Positions 54,936 to 64,000 of a stretch of DNA of 64,000 nucleotides are shown here, in pieces; within the stretch, counting starts at the first letter, position 1; every line of letters starts with the position of its first letter. This DNA comes from Clostridium bornimense (GTDB lineage: Bacteria; Bacillota; Clostridia; Clostridiales; Clostridiaceae), in assembly GCF_000577895.1 (NCBI RefSeq), contig NZ_HG917868.1, positions 2,418,001 through 2,482,000 of the forward strand, given 5' to 3'. The notes beneath the pieces are model-generated. The model had not been told where the DNA came from and did no database searches. It saw only the letters and a list, made by a program, of their open reading frames with translations. The position numbers and the translations under genes were made by a program.

Positions 54936-57449
54936 TTATTTTCCTCTTCCACAGCAGTTTTTATACTTTTGACCTGATCCACATGGACATGGATCATTTC
55001 TTCCTATTTTAGGCTCTGTTCTCTTTTTAGGTTCATTTGCTGCTGCTTCATCATAATTTGTTGTAGTTTCTACAGCTACTCTTTCTCTTTCAATTTGTGG
55101 CTCTTTCTTCTCTATTTCTATATGATATAGATATCTAACAGTATCTAATTTAATACCTTGAATCATTTCTTCAAACATTTCAGATCCTTCAAATTGATAT
55201 GCTTGAACTGGATCTTGTTGCTTATAAGATCTAAGACCTATATATTGTTTTAAATGTTCCATACTGTCTATATGATCCATCCATTTTGTATCTACTACTC
55301 TTAAAAGAATAACTCTTTCTATTTCTCTCATTTCATCTTTAACAATTTCTTCTCTAGCTGCATAAGCTTTCATAACAACTTCTTTATAATATTTTATTAT
55401 TCCTTCATTATCTAAGTTGTCTAAATCTTCTTCTTTTACAGCTCCTTTTAGCAAGAATAAATCATCAAAGTAAGCAATTAACTTCTTAATTTCATCATCT
55501 ACAGACTCTTCTACACCTGTTAAGTGTCCATTAACCCCAGATTCAACTACATCTTCAATCATTGCCATTATATAATCTTTAAGGTTTTCTCCTTGTAATA
55601 CAGAATTTCTTTGAGCATAAATGATTTCCCTTTGTTTATTCATTACATCATCATATTGTAATAATGATTTTCTTACATCAAAGTTATTACCTTCTACTTT
55701 CTTTTGAGCACTTTCAATTGCAGAAGATACCATTTTACTTTCAATAGCTTCATTTTCTTCTAATCCAAGTTTCTCAACTACACCTTGAATTCTTTCAGAT
55801 CCAAAGATTCTCATTAAATCATCTTCAAGAGATACATAGAATCTAGATTCACCTTTATCTCCTTGTCTTCCTGAACGTCCTCTAAGCTGATTATCTATTC
55901 TTCTTGATTCATGTCTTTCAGTACCGATTATTTTTAATCCGCCTACTTCTAAAACACCTTCTCCAAGCTTAATATCTGTACCTCTACCAGCCATATTAGT
56001 AGCTATAGTAACGGCACCTTTTTCACCAGCTCTAGAAATGATTTCTGCTTCTTTTTCATGGTATTTAGCATTTAATACTTGGTGAGGAATTCCTCTTTTC
56101 TTAAGTAATGAAGATACAAGTTCAGAATTTTCAATAGAAACTGTACCAACTAACATTGGCTGACCAGTTCTATGAGTCTCTTCAATTTCATTAACAATAG
56201 CTTCAAATTTACCTTTTGTTGTCTTATAAACAAGATCCGGTTGATCTATTCTTGCTATTGGTAAATGTGTTGGTATTTCTAAAACATCTAATCCATAGAT
56301 TTCTCTAAATTCATTTTCTTCTGTTATAGCTGTACCAGTCATACCTGCTAATTTATTGTACATTCTGAAGTAGTTTTGGTATGTGATTGTAGCAAGTGTT
56401 TTAGATTCACTTTCAATCTTAACTCCTTCTTTAGCTTCAATAGCTTGATGAAGCCCATCACTATATCTTCTTCCTTCCATAACTCTTCCTGTAAATTCAT
56501 CTACAATAACAACAGAGTTATCTTTTACTATATAATCAATTTCATTATTCATTATATAATTAGCTCTTAATGCTTGAACAGTATGATGTTGAATTCTCAT
56601 ATTTTCTGCATCAGCATAGTTATCTATATGATAATATTTTTCTGCTTTTTCTACACCAGCATCAGTTAAAATAACTGATTTAGTTTTTTCATCTATAGTA
56701 AAATCTTCTTCCTTTTTTAAAGTTTTTACGAAAAAGTCTGCAACTTTATAAAAGTCAGTAGATTTTTCTCCTTGACCTGATATTATAAGAGGAGTTCTCG
56801 CTTCATCTATTAATATAGAGTCCACCTCATCGACAATTACATAGTTTAATCCTCTTTGTACTTTTTCTTCTAAGTACACCACCATGTTATCTCTTAAGTA
56901 ATCAAATCCAAATTCTGAATTTGTACCATATGTGATATCACAATTATAAGCTTCACGTCTTTGATCTCCAGTAAGGCCATGTAGTATAACCCCTGTTTCT
57001 AGGCCTAAAAATCCATATACTTGTGACATTTGATCTCTATCTCTTTTAGCTAGATAATCATTTACTGTTATTATATGTACTCCTTTTCCTGTCAAGGCAT
57101 TCAAATATGCTGGTAAAGTAGCAACTAATGTTTTACCTTCACCAGTTTTCATTTCAGATATTCTTCCTTGATGTAATACAATTCCACCAATAAGTTGTTC
57201 TCTATAAGCTTTTAGCCCTATTGCTCTATAAGCTCCCTCTCTAACAACTGCAAAAGCTTCTGGTAAAATATCATCTAATGTTTCACCATTTTTTAATCTT
57301 TCTTTGAATTCTGTTGTCTTATCTCTTAACTCTTCATCAGAAAGATTTTGCATTGTACTATCTAATGCTTCTATCTTGTCAACAAGAGGCAATATACCTT
57401 TTACTTGTCTCTCACTATATGTTCCAAAAATTTTCGAAAATAAACCCAT
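54936..57449 (-). CDS. secA: preprotein translocase ATPase SecA
   Basis: 837 residues, the Firmicute SecA length. Walker A is in [15 protein letters not shown] near residues 99-113, the DEAD-like [20 protein letters not shown] near 205-224, helicase motif VI in [15 protein letters not shown] near 491-505, and a C-terminal zinc motif [13 protein letters not shown]. SecA drives protein export through SecYEG at the membrane. It is transcribed with hpf upstream on the same strand or separately; a hairpin lies between them. Confidence 0.97.
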   Translation of the reverse strand: MGLFSKIFGTYSERQVKGILPLVDKIEALDSTMQNLSDEELRDKTTEFKERLKNGETLDDILPEAFAVVREGAYRAIGLKAYREQLIGGIVLHQGRISEMKTGEGKTLVATLPAYLNALTGKGVHIITVNDYLAKRDRDQMSQVYGFLGLETGVILHGLTGDQRREAYNCDITYGTNSEFGFDYLRDNMVVYLEEKVQRGLNYVIVDEVDSILIDEARTPLIISGQGEKSTDFYKVADFFVKTLKKEEDFTIDEKTKSVILTDAGVEKAEKYYHIDNYADAENMRIQHHTVQALRANYIMNNEIDYIVKDNSVVIVDEFTGRVMEGRRYSDGLHQAIEAKEGVKIESESKTLATITYQNYFRMYNKLAGMTGTAITEENEFREIYGLDVLEIPTHLPIARIDQPDLVYKTTKGKFEAIVNEIEETHRTGQPMLVGTVSIENSELVSSLLKKRGIPHQVLNAKYHEKEAEIISRAGEKGAVTIATNMAGRGTDIKLGEGVLEVGGLKIIGTERHESRRIDNQLRGRSGRQGDKGESRFYVSLEDDLMRIFGSERIQGVVEKLGLEENEAIESKMVSSAIESAQKKVEGNNFDVRKSLLQYDDVMNKQREIIYAQRNSVLQGENLKDYIMAMIEDVVESGVNGHLTGVEESVDDEIKKLIAYFDDLFLLKGAVKEEDLDNLDNEGIIKYYKEVVMKAYAAREEIVKDEMREIERVILLRVVDTKWMDHIDSMEHLKQYIGLRSYKQQDPVQAYQFEGSEMFEEMIQGIKLDTVRYLYHIEIEKKEPQIERERVAVETTTNYDEAAANEPKKRTEPKIGRNDPCPCGSGQKYKNCCGRGK

Positions 57450-57650
57450 CTCATTTCATCTCCACTATTTATTTATAATCCTTTTGATTATAACACTTTA
57501 ATTGTTTTTATTTCAATCAATTAACAATATTTTTATTGTTTTTTTACATCTTTTAACTGTTTTTTTGCTATTTATAGTATATTCTATTATATAATATATA
57601 ATAGAAAAAATATCTTCTAGTTATTAATACTACTTTATTTACTCAAAGAA

Positions 57651-57708
57651 AAGAAAGGGAATATATATAAAGGATCTTATTTTTCTCCCTTAACATCTTC
57701 CCTTTCTT
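57651..57708 (-). terminator. possible terminator after hpf
   Basis: AAGAAAGGGA (57651-57660) and TCCCTTTCTT (57699-57708) pair with a long loop; the T-run on the minus strand is interrupted (TTCTTTTCTTT). The rest of the gap to secA holds nothing. Confidence 0.45.
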
Positions 57709-57740
57709 AGATATATTTATTAAATTACGTACTAACCTAT

Positions 57741-58280
57741 TTAATCAAATTCAGGTTCTATTAATCCATAATTTCCATCTTTTCTTTTATAAACTACATT
57801 TACTTCATTATCTTTATCATTCATATAAACGAAGAAATTATGTCCTACTAATTCCATTTGCAATACAGCTTCTTCTGCACTCATTGGTTTTACTGCAAAT
57901 TTTTTAGTTTTAACTATTTTTCCTTCTTCTTCTTCAGGTTCACTTGTAATAGCGCTTTCCTTTATCTCTGCAAATCTTAAAGATTCATTATACATATTTC
58001 TAGAAAGTTTTGTTTTTTGTTTTCTTATTTGTCTTTCTAACTTATCTACTACAAAATCTATAGATGTATACATATCATCTGTAGTTTCTTCACATCTTAT
58101 AACTATTCTATCCATTGGAATTGTTACTTCAATAGTATGTGAAGCTTTTTGTACCTTTAAAGTTACATTTGCTGTGTATTCTCTTGTAAAATACTTATCT
58201 AACCTAGAGAGCTTCTTTTCAACAGTATCCTTTAAAGCTTCTGTTACATCAACATTTTTCCCTACTAATATAATTTTCAT
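57741..58280 (-). CDS. hpf: ribosome hibernation-promoting factor, long form
   Basis: 179 residues: an N-terminal ribosome-binding domain (MKIILVGKNVDVTEALKDTV, residues 1-20) and a C-terminal dimerisation domain (~120-179, EAVLQMELVGHNFFVYMND), so this is the long HPF that dimerises 70S ribosomes into 100S. GAGAGGGG precedes the ATG. It is also called RaiA; a raiA-type RNA is encoded upstream on the same strand. Confidence 0.95.
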   Translation of the reverse strand: MKIILVGKNVDVTEALKDTVEKKLSRLDKYFTREYTANVTLKVQKASHTIEVTIPMDRIVIRCEETTDDMYTSIDFVVDKLERQIRKQKTKLSRNMYNESLRFAEIKESAITSEPEEEEGKIVKTKKFAVKPMSAEEAVLQMELVGHNFFVYMNDKDNEVNVVYKRKDGNYGLIEPEFD

Positions 58281-58561
58281 AGTATCAAGCCCCTCTCTTA
58301 CTAAAAGATGTTTCTATCTTTTGTTAATTTTATTTTACACTAATTGGCTATATTTCTCAAGTATTTTTCCGAATTTACTGAAAATTAAATTTTTATTCAT
58401 ATTATAACTTAAATTTATTTAATTACTCTTAAAAATTCTTTAAAACACTTATATTATTAACAAATAATATTTTTTTATTCCTAAATACATATCACAACTT
58501 TTAAATATAAATAACCTTTACCATCTGATTAATCCAAACAAAAGTAAATGTAATGGGTATA

Positions 58562-58955
58562 TTATGTAGAAAAACCACTTATTAAAGAAATTATATTTCT
58601 AATTTTACTATAACTTAGCAGAATACAGAAAGACAAAAATAAATTAAATATCATATTAAAATCTAAAACTAATAATTTATTATAACAGCAAAATACATAT
58701 GGAAATTGTGAAATAATAGCAAAGGTAAATAGCCTTATAGCATATTTTTTTCTTAGAAGAAGTATACTGAAATCCTTCAACTAAAAAGTAACACATAATT
58801 GGAGCAGTTATCCTTCCTATAACCCTACATAACATATATAAAAGGTTCGTTACTGAAATAAAATACATTGCTATATGATCAATTATCATCGTCATAACAG
58901 CAATATATTTTAGTTGTTGTCTATCTAGACCAACTTTAACTTCAAATTTATTCAT
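58562..58955 (-). pseudogene. TraX-like membrane protein, frameshifted and truncated
   Basis: The ATG at 58955 follows AGGTGA. Frame 1 reads MNKFEVKVGLDRQQLKYIAV, then DHIAMYF and YFLVEGFQYTSSKKK. A run of seven As shifts the frame; one A fewer continues YAIRLFTFAIISQFPYVF, as in TraX proteins. The second part stops at 58562, so the total is ~131 residues against the usual ~220-250. The gap 58281-58561 shows no further coding. Pseudogene; a read error would not explain the truncation. Confidence 0.7.
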
Positions 58956-59084
58956 TTCACTCACCTATGTATTATTTTACCATTTAACTATCTAAAATAA
59001 AATTATATACATAATATTTTTCATGTACTTTTTATGCTTTATTATTCCAATACATATTAATAAAAATCTTCTACAAAAAAAATA

Positions 59085-59325
59085 AAAAAGGATACCTTTC
59101 GGTATCCTCTATTGAAAAACTAGCTGACCTGATCTTTGACCCCACACTCGCCCACTGGAGCTTTCGCTACCCGGAATTACCCTCTCACTACTAACCCTCT
59201 CGCACTCTATTGCGGTAGGACTCACTTCTAAGCCGCACCATGATCACTAAGACTTTGCTTAGCTTACGTGGATCGTTTCGCCTGCGACTGGCATCGACTT
59301 TCAACCACAGACCTAATTTAACAAT
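59085..59325 (-). ncRNA. raiA-type structured RNA (SAF RNA candidate) with promoter and terminator
   Basis: About 235 bases of strikingly GC-rich, structured sequence between comFC and the broken traX, two loci upstream of hpf (raiA) on the same strand. It begins near GGTCTGTGGTTGAAAGTCG and ends in the terminator AGGATACC...GGTATCCTTTTTT (59090-59108). No protein is encoded. Placement beside raiA and its length fit the raiA RNA motif of Firmicutes; the consensus was recalled, not aligned. It does not match SRP, 6S, RNase P or tmRNA landmarks. Confidence 0.65.
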
Positions 59326-59331
59326 ATATTT

Positions 59332-59359
59332 ATTATACTTATCTAGCGCAAACTGTCAA
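59332..59359 (-). promoter_or_regulatory. consensus sigma-A promoter of the structured RNA
   Basis: TTGACA (59354-59359), 16-base spacer, TATAAT (59332-59337). Both elements are perfect. The promoter lies at the 3' end of comFC, overlapping its last codons, and predicts a start near 59324. Confidence 0.85.
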
Positions 59360-59995
59360 GATAATTATTTCCTTCGGATCTAATTTTTGTAATTCTTTCT
59401 TGCAATAATATAACGTAGATCCTGTAGTACAAACATCATCTATAATTAATATAGTTTTATTTTTTATATCAAGATTTTCTTTAACTCTAAATACATTTTC
59501 TAAATTCCTAAATCTTTGATTTTTAGATAATCCAATCTGATCTTTAGTTCTTTTAGTTTTTATTAAAGTATCAATCATATCAATATCATAATAATCACTA
59601 ATATATTTTGATATAACTTTACACTGATTATATTTCCTCTTTCTTTCATCTATTCTATGCATAGGAATATATGTTATATAATCTATATTCTCTAGACACT
59701 TAGATTTGATGAAATTACATATATATTCTGCAAATATTTCTCCTACCCTAAAATCAGATTTATATTTTAATTTTTGAATAAGTTCTACAGCATATCCACT
59801 ATATAAAAAAATATAATTAACATTTAAAGTTTCATTTTCTATCTTTATATGCTTTTCTCCATTTACCTCTATAAGTTTATCTCTGCACATTATACATAAA
59901 TATTCTTTTTCTAATGGCCATCTGCAAAATACACAACTATAATCCTTAGGATAAAATATATCTTTTACTAATTCTTTAAAATATCTAACTCCCAT
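59339..59995 (-). CDS. comFC: ComF-family phosphoribosyltransferase-fold protein
   Basis: 218 residues. An N-terminal zinc ribbon (CVFC ... YLCIMC near residues 20-38) precedes a PRTase domain with ILIIDDVCTTGSTLYYC near 183-199. ComFC-type proteins aid DNA uptake and primosome-linked processes. Overlaps the upstream comFA-like gene by 28 bases, so they are coupled. The start is less certain because the ribosome site is weak. Confidence 0.88.
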   Translation of the reverse strand: MGVRYFKELVKDIFYPKDYSCVFCRWPLEKEYLCIMCRDKLIEVNGEKHIKIENETLNVNYIFLYSGYAVELIQKLKYKSDFRVGEIFAEYICNFIKSKCLENIDYITYIPMHRIDERKRKYNQCKVISKYISDYYDIDMIDTLIKTKRTKDQIGLSKNQRFRNLENVFRVKENLDIKNKTILIIDDVCTTGSTLYYCKKELQKLDPKEIIILTVCAR

Positions 59996-60888
59996 AACAT
60001 TTTATTAAACTTTCTTGCAACAGAACATGCCTTCTCTATATAAAAGAAAGATTTTGTTGTAAGAAATATTATTTCTCCTTCATTGTCGCCATAATTACCC
60101 ATGGCAGATATATAAAGTAGTTCTTTATAATGATATGACTCTACTTTCGGACAATATACTATGACATTTTCACATCTTTCCTTAGAAAGTTTCCAAATAT
60201 TATTTTTGGTTGTAACAACAATATTTTTCCCTCTAGTTTCACTTATAGTATTAATAGAAACTTCTTTATATTTAAGTTTACCTTTAAGATTTACTATATT
60301 CTCTAATACTTTAGAAACTTTATCCTCTCTAGGAATAACAATCACTACATCTTTATTACTATCCATAAAATAAGTTAAATATTCAAATACATTGTTCGGT
60401 ATCTCTTCATAAAAATCGATGGTTGTCTTTATAACTCTTGGTTCACAAAAAACATTATCATTATAAACACTAGGTAGATATATTGTATCTACTGAATTTA
60501 ATATAGCCTCAGTAGATATAGCTATAACTTTTATATCAGAATCTTTTATAATCCTAGATATTAAAGACAATATCTCAAATCTGCTATATCTACTAAATAA
60601 CGATACATCATCATATATTACTAGGGAAAACTCATCTTTAATATATATAGCATCCTCATAGGAAGAAAACTTTACATTAACAATTTCTTCTCCATATATG
60701 TTACTTCCTATATATAAAATTTTTTCTCCTTTTTCAAGGGACTTATCTATTAATCTTTTTAAAAACTCAATATTACTATATGGAGATGATACAATGTTAA
60801 TATATTGAGTACCTAAATCATACTCTTTCATTATTTCTTTTTCTTTTAACTCTACAAATTCATTGAAATTTTCCAAATTCAATTTCAT
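59968..60888 (-). CDS. degenerate ComFA-like helicase-fold protein
   Basis: 306 residues. The order and position match comFA-comFC operons. The second half resembles ComFA: VVIVIPREDKVSKVLENI, then NIVVTTKNNIWKLSKE (motif V region), and GNYGDNEGEIIFLTTKSF where ComFA has the motif VI region QIAGRVGR...GEVYF. But Walker A is replaced by SSPYSNIEFLKRL and the arginine finger is gone. The N-terminal zinc domain is also absent. It may retain only a structural role. AAGGAG precedes the ATG. The name is inference. Confidence 0.6.
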   Translation of the reverse strand: MKLNLENFNEFVELKEKEIMKEYDLGTQYINIVSSPYSNIEFLKRLIDKSLEKGEKILYIGSNIYGEEIVNVKFSSYEDAIYIKDEFSLVIYDDVSLFSRYSRFEILSLISRIIKDSDIKVIAISTEAILNSVDTIYLPSVYNDNVFCEPRVIKTTIDFYEEIPNNVFEYLTYFMDSNKDVVIVIPREDKVSKVLENIVNLKGKLKYKEVSINTISETRGKNIVVTTKNNIWKLSKERCENVIVYCPKVESYHYKELLYISAMGNYGDNEGEIIFLTTKSFFYIEKACSVARKFNKMLWELDILKN

Positions 60889-60892
60889 AATA

Positions 60893-63109
60893 CTACTCCT
60901 TAAGTATATCTTTTATTCTAAAATCTAAAGTAGAATATCTCTCAGAAGTCTTTGTATTTGATACCATAAATGCAAGTGACTTTTGGTTTCCTACTATAAC
61001 TACTAATTGCTTTGCTCTAGTTATAGCTGTATATAAAAGATTTCTATTCATAAGCATATTATTACCCATGAATACTGGCAAAATAACAACGGGAAATTCA
61101 CTTCCTTGGCTCTTATGTATCGTCATTGCATAAGATAACTCTAATTCATCAAAGTACATTTCTTCATACTTAACTAGTTTTTCTTCATCAAACACTACAG
61201 AAATTTTATTATTTTCCTCATCTATATCTTTTATATATCCAACATCTCCATTAAATACACCCTCACCAGTAGGATCACCGAATCCCTTTATCCTTTCCCA
61301 CTTTATAGAGTAATTGTTCTTTGTTTGCATAACCTTATCACCTATTCTAAAAAAGTTATTTCTATATTCAATTTCTTTTTTCATAGGATGATGCGGATTA
61401 AGTACATTCTGTATCTCCTTGTTTAAATTTATAGACCCTAAATTTCCTTTTTTCATAGGAGTAAGCACTTGTATATCTTTTAGCTTATTCCATTTAGTAT
61501 TAAACTTAACAAGTCTTTTATCTATTAATCCTAATATTTCATTTAATACTACGGAGTCTCCATTTTTATTTATAAAGAAAAAATCATTATTTTTTACATT
61601 TAATATTGGCATTTCTCCAGAATTTATTTTATGAGCATTTGTAACTATCATGCTCTCTTTTCCTTGCCTAAATATTTCTTTTAACTTCACTACCTTAACA
61701 ACATCCGAATCGATAATGTCCCTTAATACATTTCCTGGACCTACTGATGGTAATTGATCTGAATCTCCAACTATAACTACTCTCGTTCCAATAGATATAG
61801 ATTTTAAAAGAGAACTCATTAAAATAATATCAATCATTGATGCCTCATCTACGATTAATACATCACATTGTAATGGTTTCTCTTCACCTCTATTAAAACC
61901 GATTCCTTCATCCTCTGAGACTCCCATTTCTAATAGTCTATGGATAGTTTTAGCCTCTCTTCCAGTTGATTCTGTTATTCTCTTTGCTGCTCTTCCTGTC
62001 GGTGCCGCCATAAACACCTTATAACCGTTATCTTCAAAGATTGTTGTAATACAATTTATAATTGTAGTCTTACCAGTCCCCGGTCCTCCTGTTATTACCT
62101 CTACTCCAGTATTAAAAATACCTTTTACAGCTTCTTTTTGTATTTCTTGAAGTGATATATCATTTTCATCTTCAAACTCTTTTATTTCTTTATCAACATC
62201 TATATCTAATTTATTGTAATCCGATGTAGATAAAGTTATTAATTTATGAGTAACTGATAATTCACTATAGTATATTGTTAATGGATAAACATATACTTTA
62301 TGATCTATCTCCTCAATCTTTACCTTTAAGTCAAGACTAATCTCCATTAAATTTTTTTCAATATCATCTGCAGATACAAGTAATATCTCTTCACCTTGGC
62401 TAATAAGTAAATCTATAGGCATGCAGGAATTACCTAAGGCACAATAATTATTTAATACATATATAATTCCAGACTTAATTCTAAATGGAGAACTAGCTTC
62501 TATTCCTAAACTTCTTGCTATTTTATCGGCACTTTTAAAACCTATTCCACTTATATCTTCCGTTAACTTATATGGATTTTCCTTAACTATTTCTATTGAT
62601 TCTTCTCCATATTTTTTATAAATTTTTGCGCATTGAGTTGGAGTTATTCCATAAGTCTGCAAGAAAATATTTATTTTTCTTACACCTCTACCTTTTTCAT
62701 AAGAATTTTTTATAGTATTTAGCTTCTTCTCTCCAACACCTTCTATTTCTCGTAATCTATCAATATTTTCATCTAATATAGTTAATGTATCTTCCCCAAA
62801 TTTCTCAACAATCTTCTTTGCTGTAACTGGACCTATTCCAGTAATTATTCCTGAAGATAAGTATCTTTCTATTCCTATTATAGATGTAGGTAAAACCTCT
62901 TCTATATTACTAACTTTCAACTGCTCTCCAAATTTAGGATGTACTGTCCACTCTCCTTCAATCTTTACATGTAACCCCTCAGTTGCAAATGGTACTATCC
63001 CAACAAATGTTATTAATTTATCACTATTATCCTTTACCTTACCAATTACATATCCATTTTCATCATTTTTAAAAGTTATAGTTTCAATAACACCCTCAAT
63101 AGTTACCAT
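60893..63109 (-). CDS. recD2: RecD2-type DNA helicase
   Basis: 738 residues. An N-terminal OB-like domain and tandem helix-hairpin-helix regions (ITGIGPVTAKKIVEKFGED, ~88-106) precede the SF1 helicase. Walker A is in VITGGPGTGKTTI near residues 336-348, the DE motif in VLIVDEASMID near 410, and AMTIHKSQGSEFPVVILP near 665-682 near the C-terminus. This is the RecBC-independent RecD2 (5'-3' helicase in repair and fork handling). Its stop lies four bases before the comFA-like start. Confidence 0.93.
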   Translation of the reverse strand: MVTIEGVIETITFKNDENGYVIGKVKDNSDKLITFVGIVPFATEGLHVKIEGEWTVHPKFGEQLKVSNIEEVLPTSIIGIERYLSSGIITGIGPVTAKKIVEKFGEDTLTILDENIDRLREIEGVGEKKLNTIKNSYEKGRGVRKINIFLQTYGITPTQCAKIYKKYGEESIEIVKENPYKLTEDISGIGFKSADKIARSLGIEASSPFRIKSGIIYVLNNYCALGNSCMPIDLLISQGEEILLVSADDIEKNLMEISLDLKVKIEEIDHKVYVYPLTIYYSELSVTHKLITLSTSDYNKLDIDVDKEIKEFEDENDISLQEIQKEAVKGIFNTGVEVITGGPGTGKTTIINCITTIFEDNGYKVFMAAPTGRAAKRITESTGREAKTIHRLLEMGVSEDEGIGFNRGEEKPLQCDVLIVDEASMIDIILMSSLLKSISIGTRVVIVGDSDQLPSVGPGNVLRDIIDSDVVKVVKLKEIFRQGKESMIVTNAHKINSGEMPILNVKNNDFFFINKNGDSVVLNEILGLIDKRLVKFNTKWNKLKDIQVLTPMKKGNLGSINLNKEIQNVLNPHHPMKKEIEYRNNFFRIGDKVMQTKNNYSIKWERIKGFGDPTGEGVFNGDVGYIKDIDEENNKISVVFDEEKLVKYEEMYFDELELSYAMTIHKSQGSEFPVVILPVFMGNNMLMNRNLLYTAITRAKQLVVIVGNQKSLAFMVSNTKTSERYSTLDFRIKDILKE

Positions 63110-63238
63110 ATCGCTCTAAAATTCTCCTTATATTATTTATTAATTTTATTATAACCTAACAGATATCAGTTCACAATTCGCGATTCACAATTAGTAATGC
63201 ACAAAAGTAACGAATAAGTAAGAGTGAAGAGTTATGGT

Positions 63239-63534
63239 GGAAATTCCTGCGGAATTTCTTAGAATCTAAGTGTTTCAGTTTGGTCTTATAGAATAGATTA
63301 GTTTTCTTATATTAATTTTATTTGATATAAAAGTCATTACAGGGGGCTAATGAAAGTTACACTTTTATGTAGCTTGGACTAGAACTCCTGGATTTATAGT
63401 AAGCAAAAAACAACACTTAAGTATACTAGCTCTATATATGTGCTAAATATATATATCACCCTAATTAAGAATTACTAAATGCAAATTATAATTGCTTGTC
63501 CGCAGGACTATAATATTTTCCCCACAGGGGAAAA
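63239..63534. repeat. cluster of short palindromes and a solo repeat end upstream of recD2
   Basis: Within the 517-base gap 63110-63626: GAAATTCctgcGGAATTTC (63240-63258), GTCCgcaGGAC (63498-63508) and TTTTCCCCacaGGGGAAAA (63516-63534), all with perfect arms. A right-type IS1595-like end lies at 63408-63461 (CAACACTTAAGTATAC, outer ACCC). TTCACAATTC/TTGTGAATT units at ~63170 and ~63548 echo the secA terminator. No gene is seen. Confidence 0.7.
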
Positions 63535-63564
63535 TTAATCTTAATTGAGAATTGTGAATTAACA

Positions 63565-63616
63565 AAAAGGAGCTATCGCTAACAAATTTTCATTTGCTAA
63601 TACGATAACTCCTTTT
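63565..63616 (-). terminator. terminator of metK
   Basis: AAAAGGAGTTATCG pairs with CGATAGCTCCTTTT and the inner AGCAAAT with ATTTGTT, giving a long stem followed by Ts on the minus strand. Confidence 0.85.
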
Positions 63617-63626
63617 GATATATTAC

Positions 63627-64000
63627 CTATAGGTATTTCTTTATTTCTTCAACTTTATCAAGTTGTTCCCATGGAAGTTCTACGTCAGTTCTTCCAAAGT
63701 GTCCGTATGCTGCTGTTTGTTTGTAAATAGGTCTTCTTAAATCTAAAGATTTAATTATAGCTCCTGGTCTTAAATCAAATACTCTATTTACGATATCAAC
63801 AATTTTTTCTTCATCTAATTTTCCAGTACCAAAGGTTTCGATTTCGATTGAAACTGGTTTAGAAACTCCAATTGCATATGCTAATTGAATTTCAAGCTTA
63901 TCAGCAACACCAGCTGCTACTAAATTCTTAGCAACCCATCTTGCAGCATAAGCAGCAGATCTATCTACCTTTGTTGGATCTTTTCCTGAGAATGCTCCTC
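63627..64000 (-). CDS. metK: S-adenosylmethionine synthetase, C-terminal part (5' end outside window)
   Basis: 124 codons of the C-terminal domain: [20 protein letters not shown] (the [10 protein letters not shown] ATP/methionine-site motif), [19 protein letters not shown] and [17 protein letters not shown]. The TAG stop is at 63627-63629. The enzyme makes SAM from ATP and methionine. Any SAM riboswitch would lie beyond the window. Confidence 0.96.
   Translation of the reverse strand, partial: GAFSGKDPTKVDRSAAYAARWVAKNLVAAGVADKLEIQLAYAIGVSKPVSIEIETFGTGKLDEEKIVDIVNRVFDLRPGAIIKSLDLRRPIYKQTAAYGHFGRTDVELPWEQLDKVEEIKKYL

Noticed and set aside
58562-58780. Separate 72-residue membrane gene after the traX start
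   Set aside because: Its sequence continues the TraX homology after the A7 tract; it is the frameshifted second half, not a gene of its own.
59085-59325. Structured RNA as SRP, 6S, RNase P or tmRNA
   Set aside because: The SRP GGUCAGGUCCGGAAGGAAGCAGCC-type loop, RNase P core segments, tmRNA tRNA-like ends and the 6S-like end pairing are not seen.
63239-63534. CRISPR array
   Set aside because: The palindromes differ from one another and are not regularly spaced; no cas genes are present.

Overview
The window is a very AT-rich chromosomal segment of an endospore-forming, low-GC Firmicute, most likely Clostridium sensu stricto. Supporting signs are the cotJABC spore-coat operon, clostridial gene sets (tsaE-tsaB-rimI, recD2-comF, yhaO-yhaN), ThyX, an FMN-riboswitch RibU, a raiA-type structured RNA next to hpf, and many hairpin-plus-U-run terminators. 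The species cannot be fixed from the sequence alone. Most genes are on the minus strand.

Layout. 0-7.3 kb: 3' end of a type I pullulanase, pgi, ilvE, a P-loop kinase and the yhaO-yhaN nuclease/ATPase pair. 7.4-8.6 kb: an IS1595/ISXO2-like element whose transposase looks catalytically decayed; its ends recur through the window as solo ends and as two short MITE-like elements. 8.6-12.9 kb: arginine genes, argC facing argB-argD plus a coupled M20 amidohydrolase. 13-16.3 kb: pepF, a small hypothetical protein, a Fur-family regulator and an MntP-like exporter. 16.4-41.6 kb is an accessory-looking stretch with seven GNAT acetyltransferases, two HAD phosphatases, a metallo-beta-lactamase-fold protein, MFS and NSS transporters (the NSS with a 33-residue MetS-like subunit), aroB, cotJABC, a type VII HEPN/MNT toxin-antitoxin pair, thyX, a CarD-family factor, a divergent carbamoyltransferase, a TipA-like MerR regulator, a sirtuin and two broken genes. 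41.9-48.3 kb: two tandem methyl-accepting chemotaxis proteins and a 1065-residue acyl-AMP ligase / carrier / thioester reductase enzyme with a palindrome-rich promoter. 48.6-64 kb is mostly core: tRNA-Trp, tsaE-tsaB-rimI, ribU, tex, prfB with its programmed frameshift, secA, hpf, a broken traX, the raiA-like RNA, comFC, a degenerate comFA-like gene, recD2 and the 3' end of metK.

How the parts relate. The arginine genes form one divergent unit with overlapping reading frames. TsaE, TsaB and RimI share a coupled operon for tRNA t6A synthesis and N-terminal acetylation. MntA and HepT overlap as usual for an antitoxin-toxin pair. The acyl-AMP ligase / carrier / reductase protein is predicted to activate a fatty acid, load it on its own carrier domain and release it reductively as an aldehyde or alcohol. 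Two places show local rearrangement: cotJABC lies between ~70-bp direct repeats holding the 3' end of the HEPN gene, and the MFS-GNAT-HAD block lies between repeats made of a MITE-like end plus sequence resembling the 3' end of the metallo-beta-lactamase gene. Motifs, reading frames and alignments were read by eye; no database search was run.
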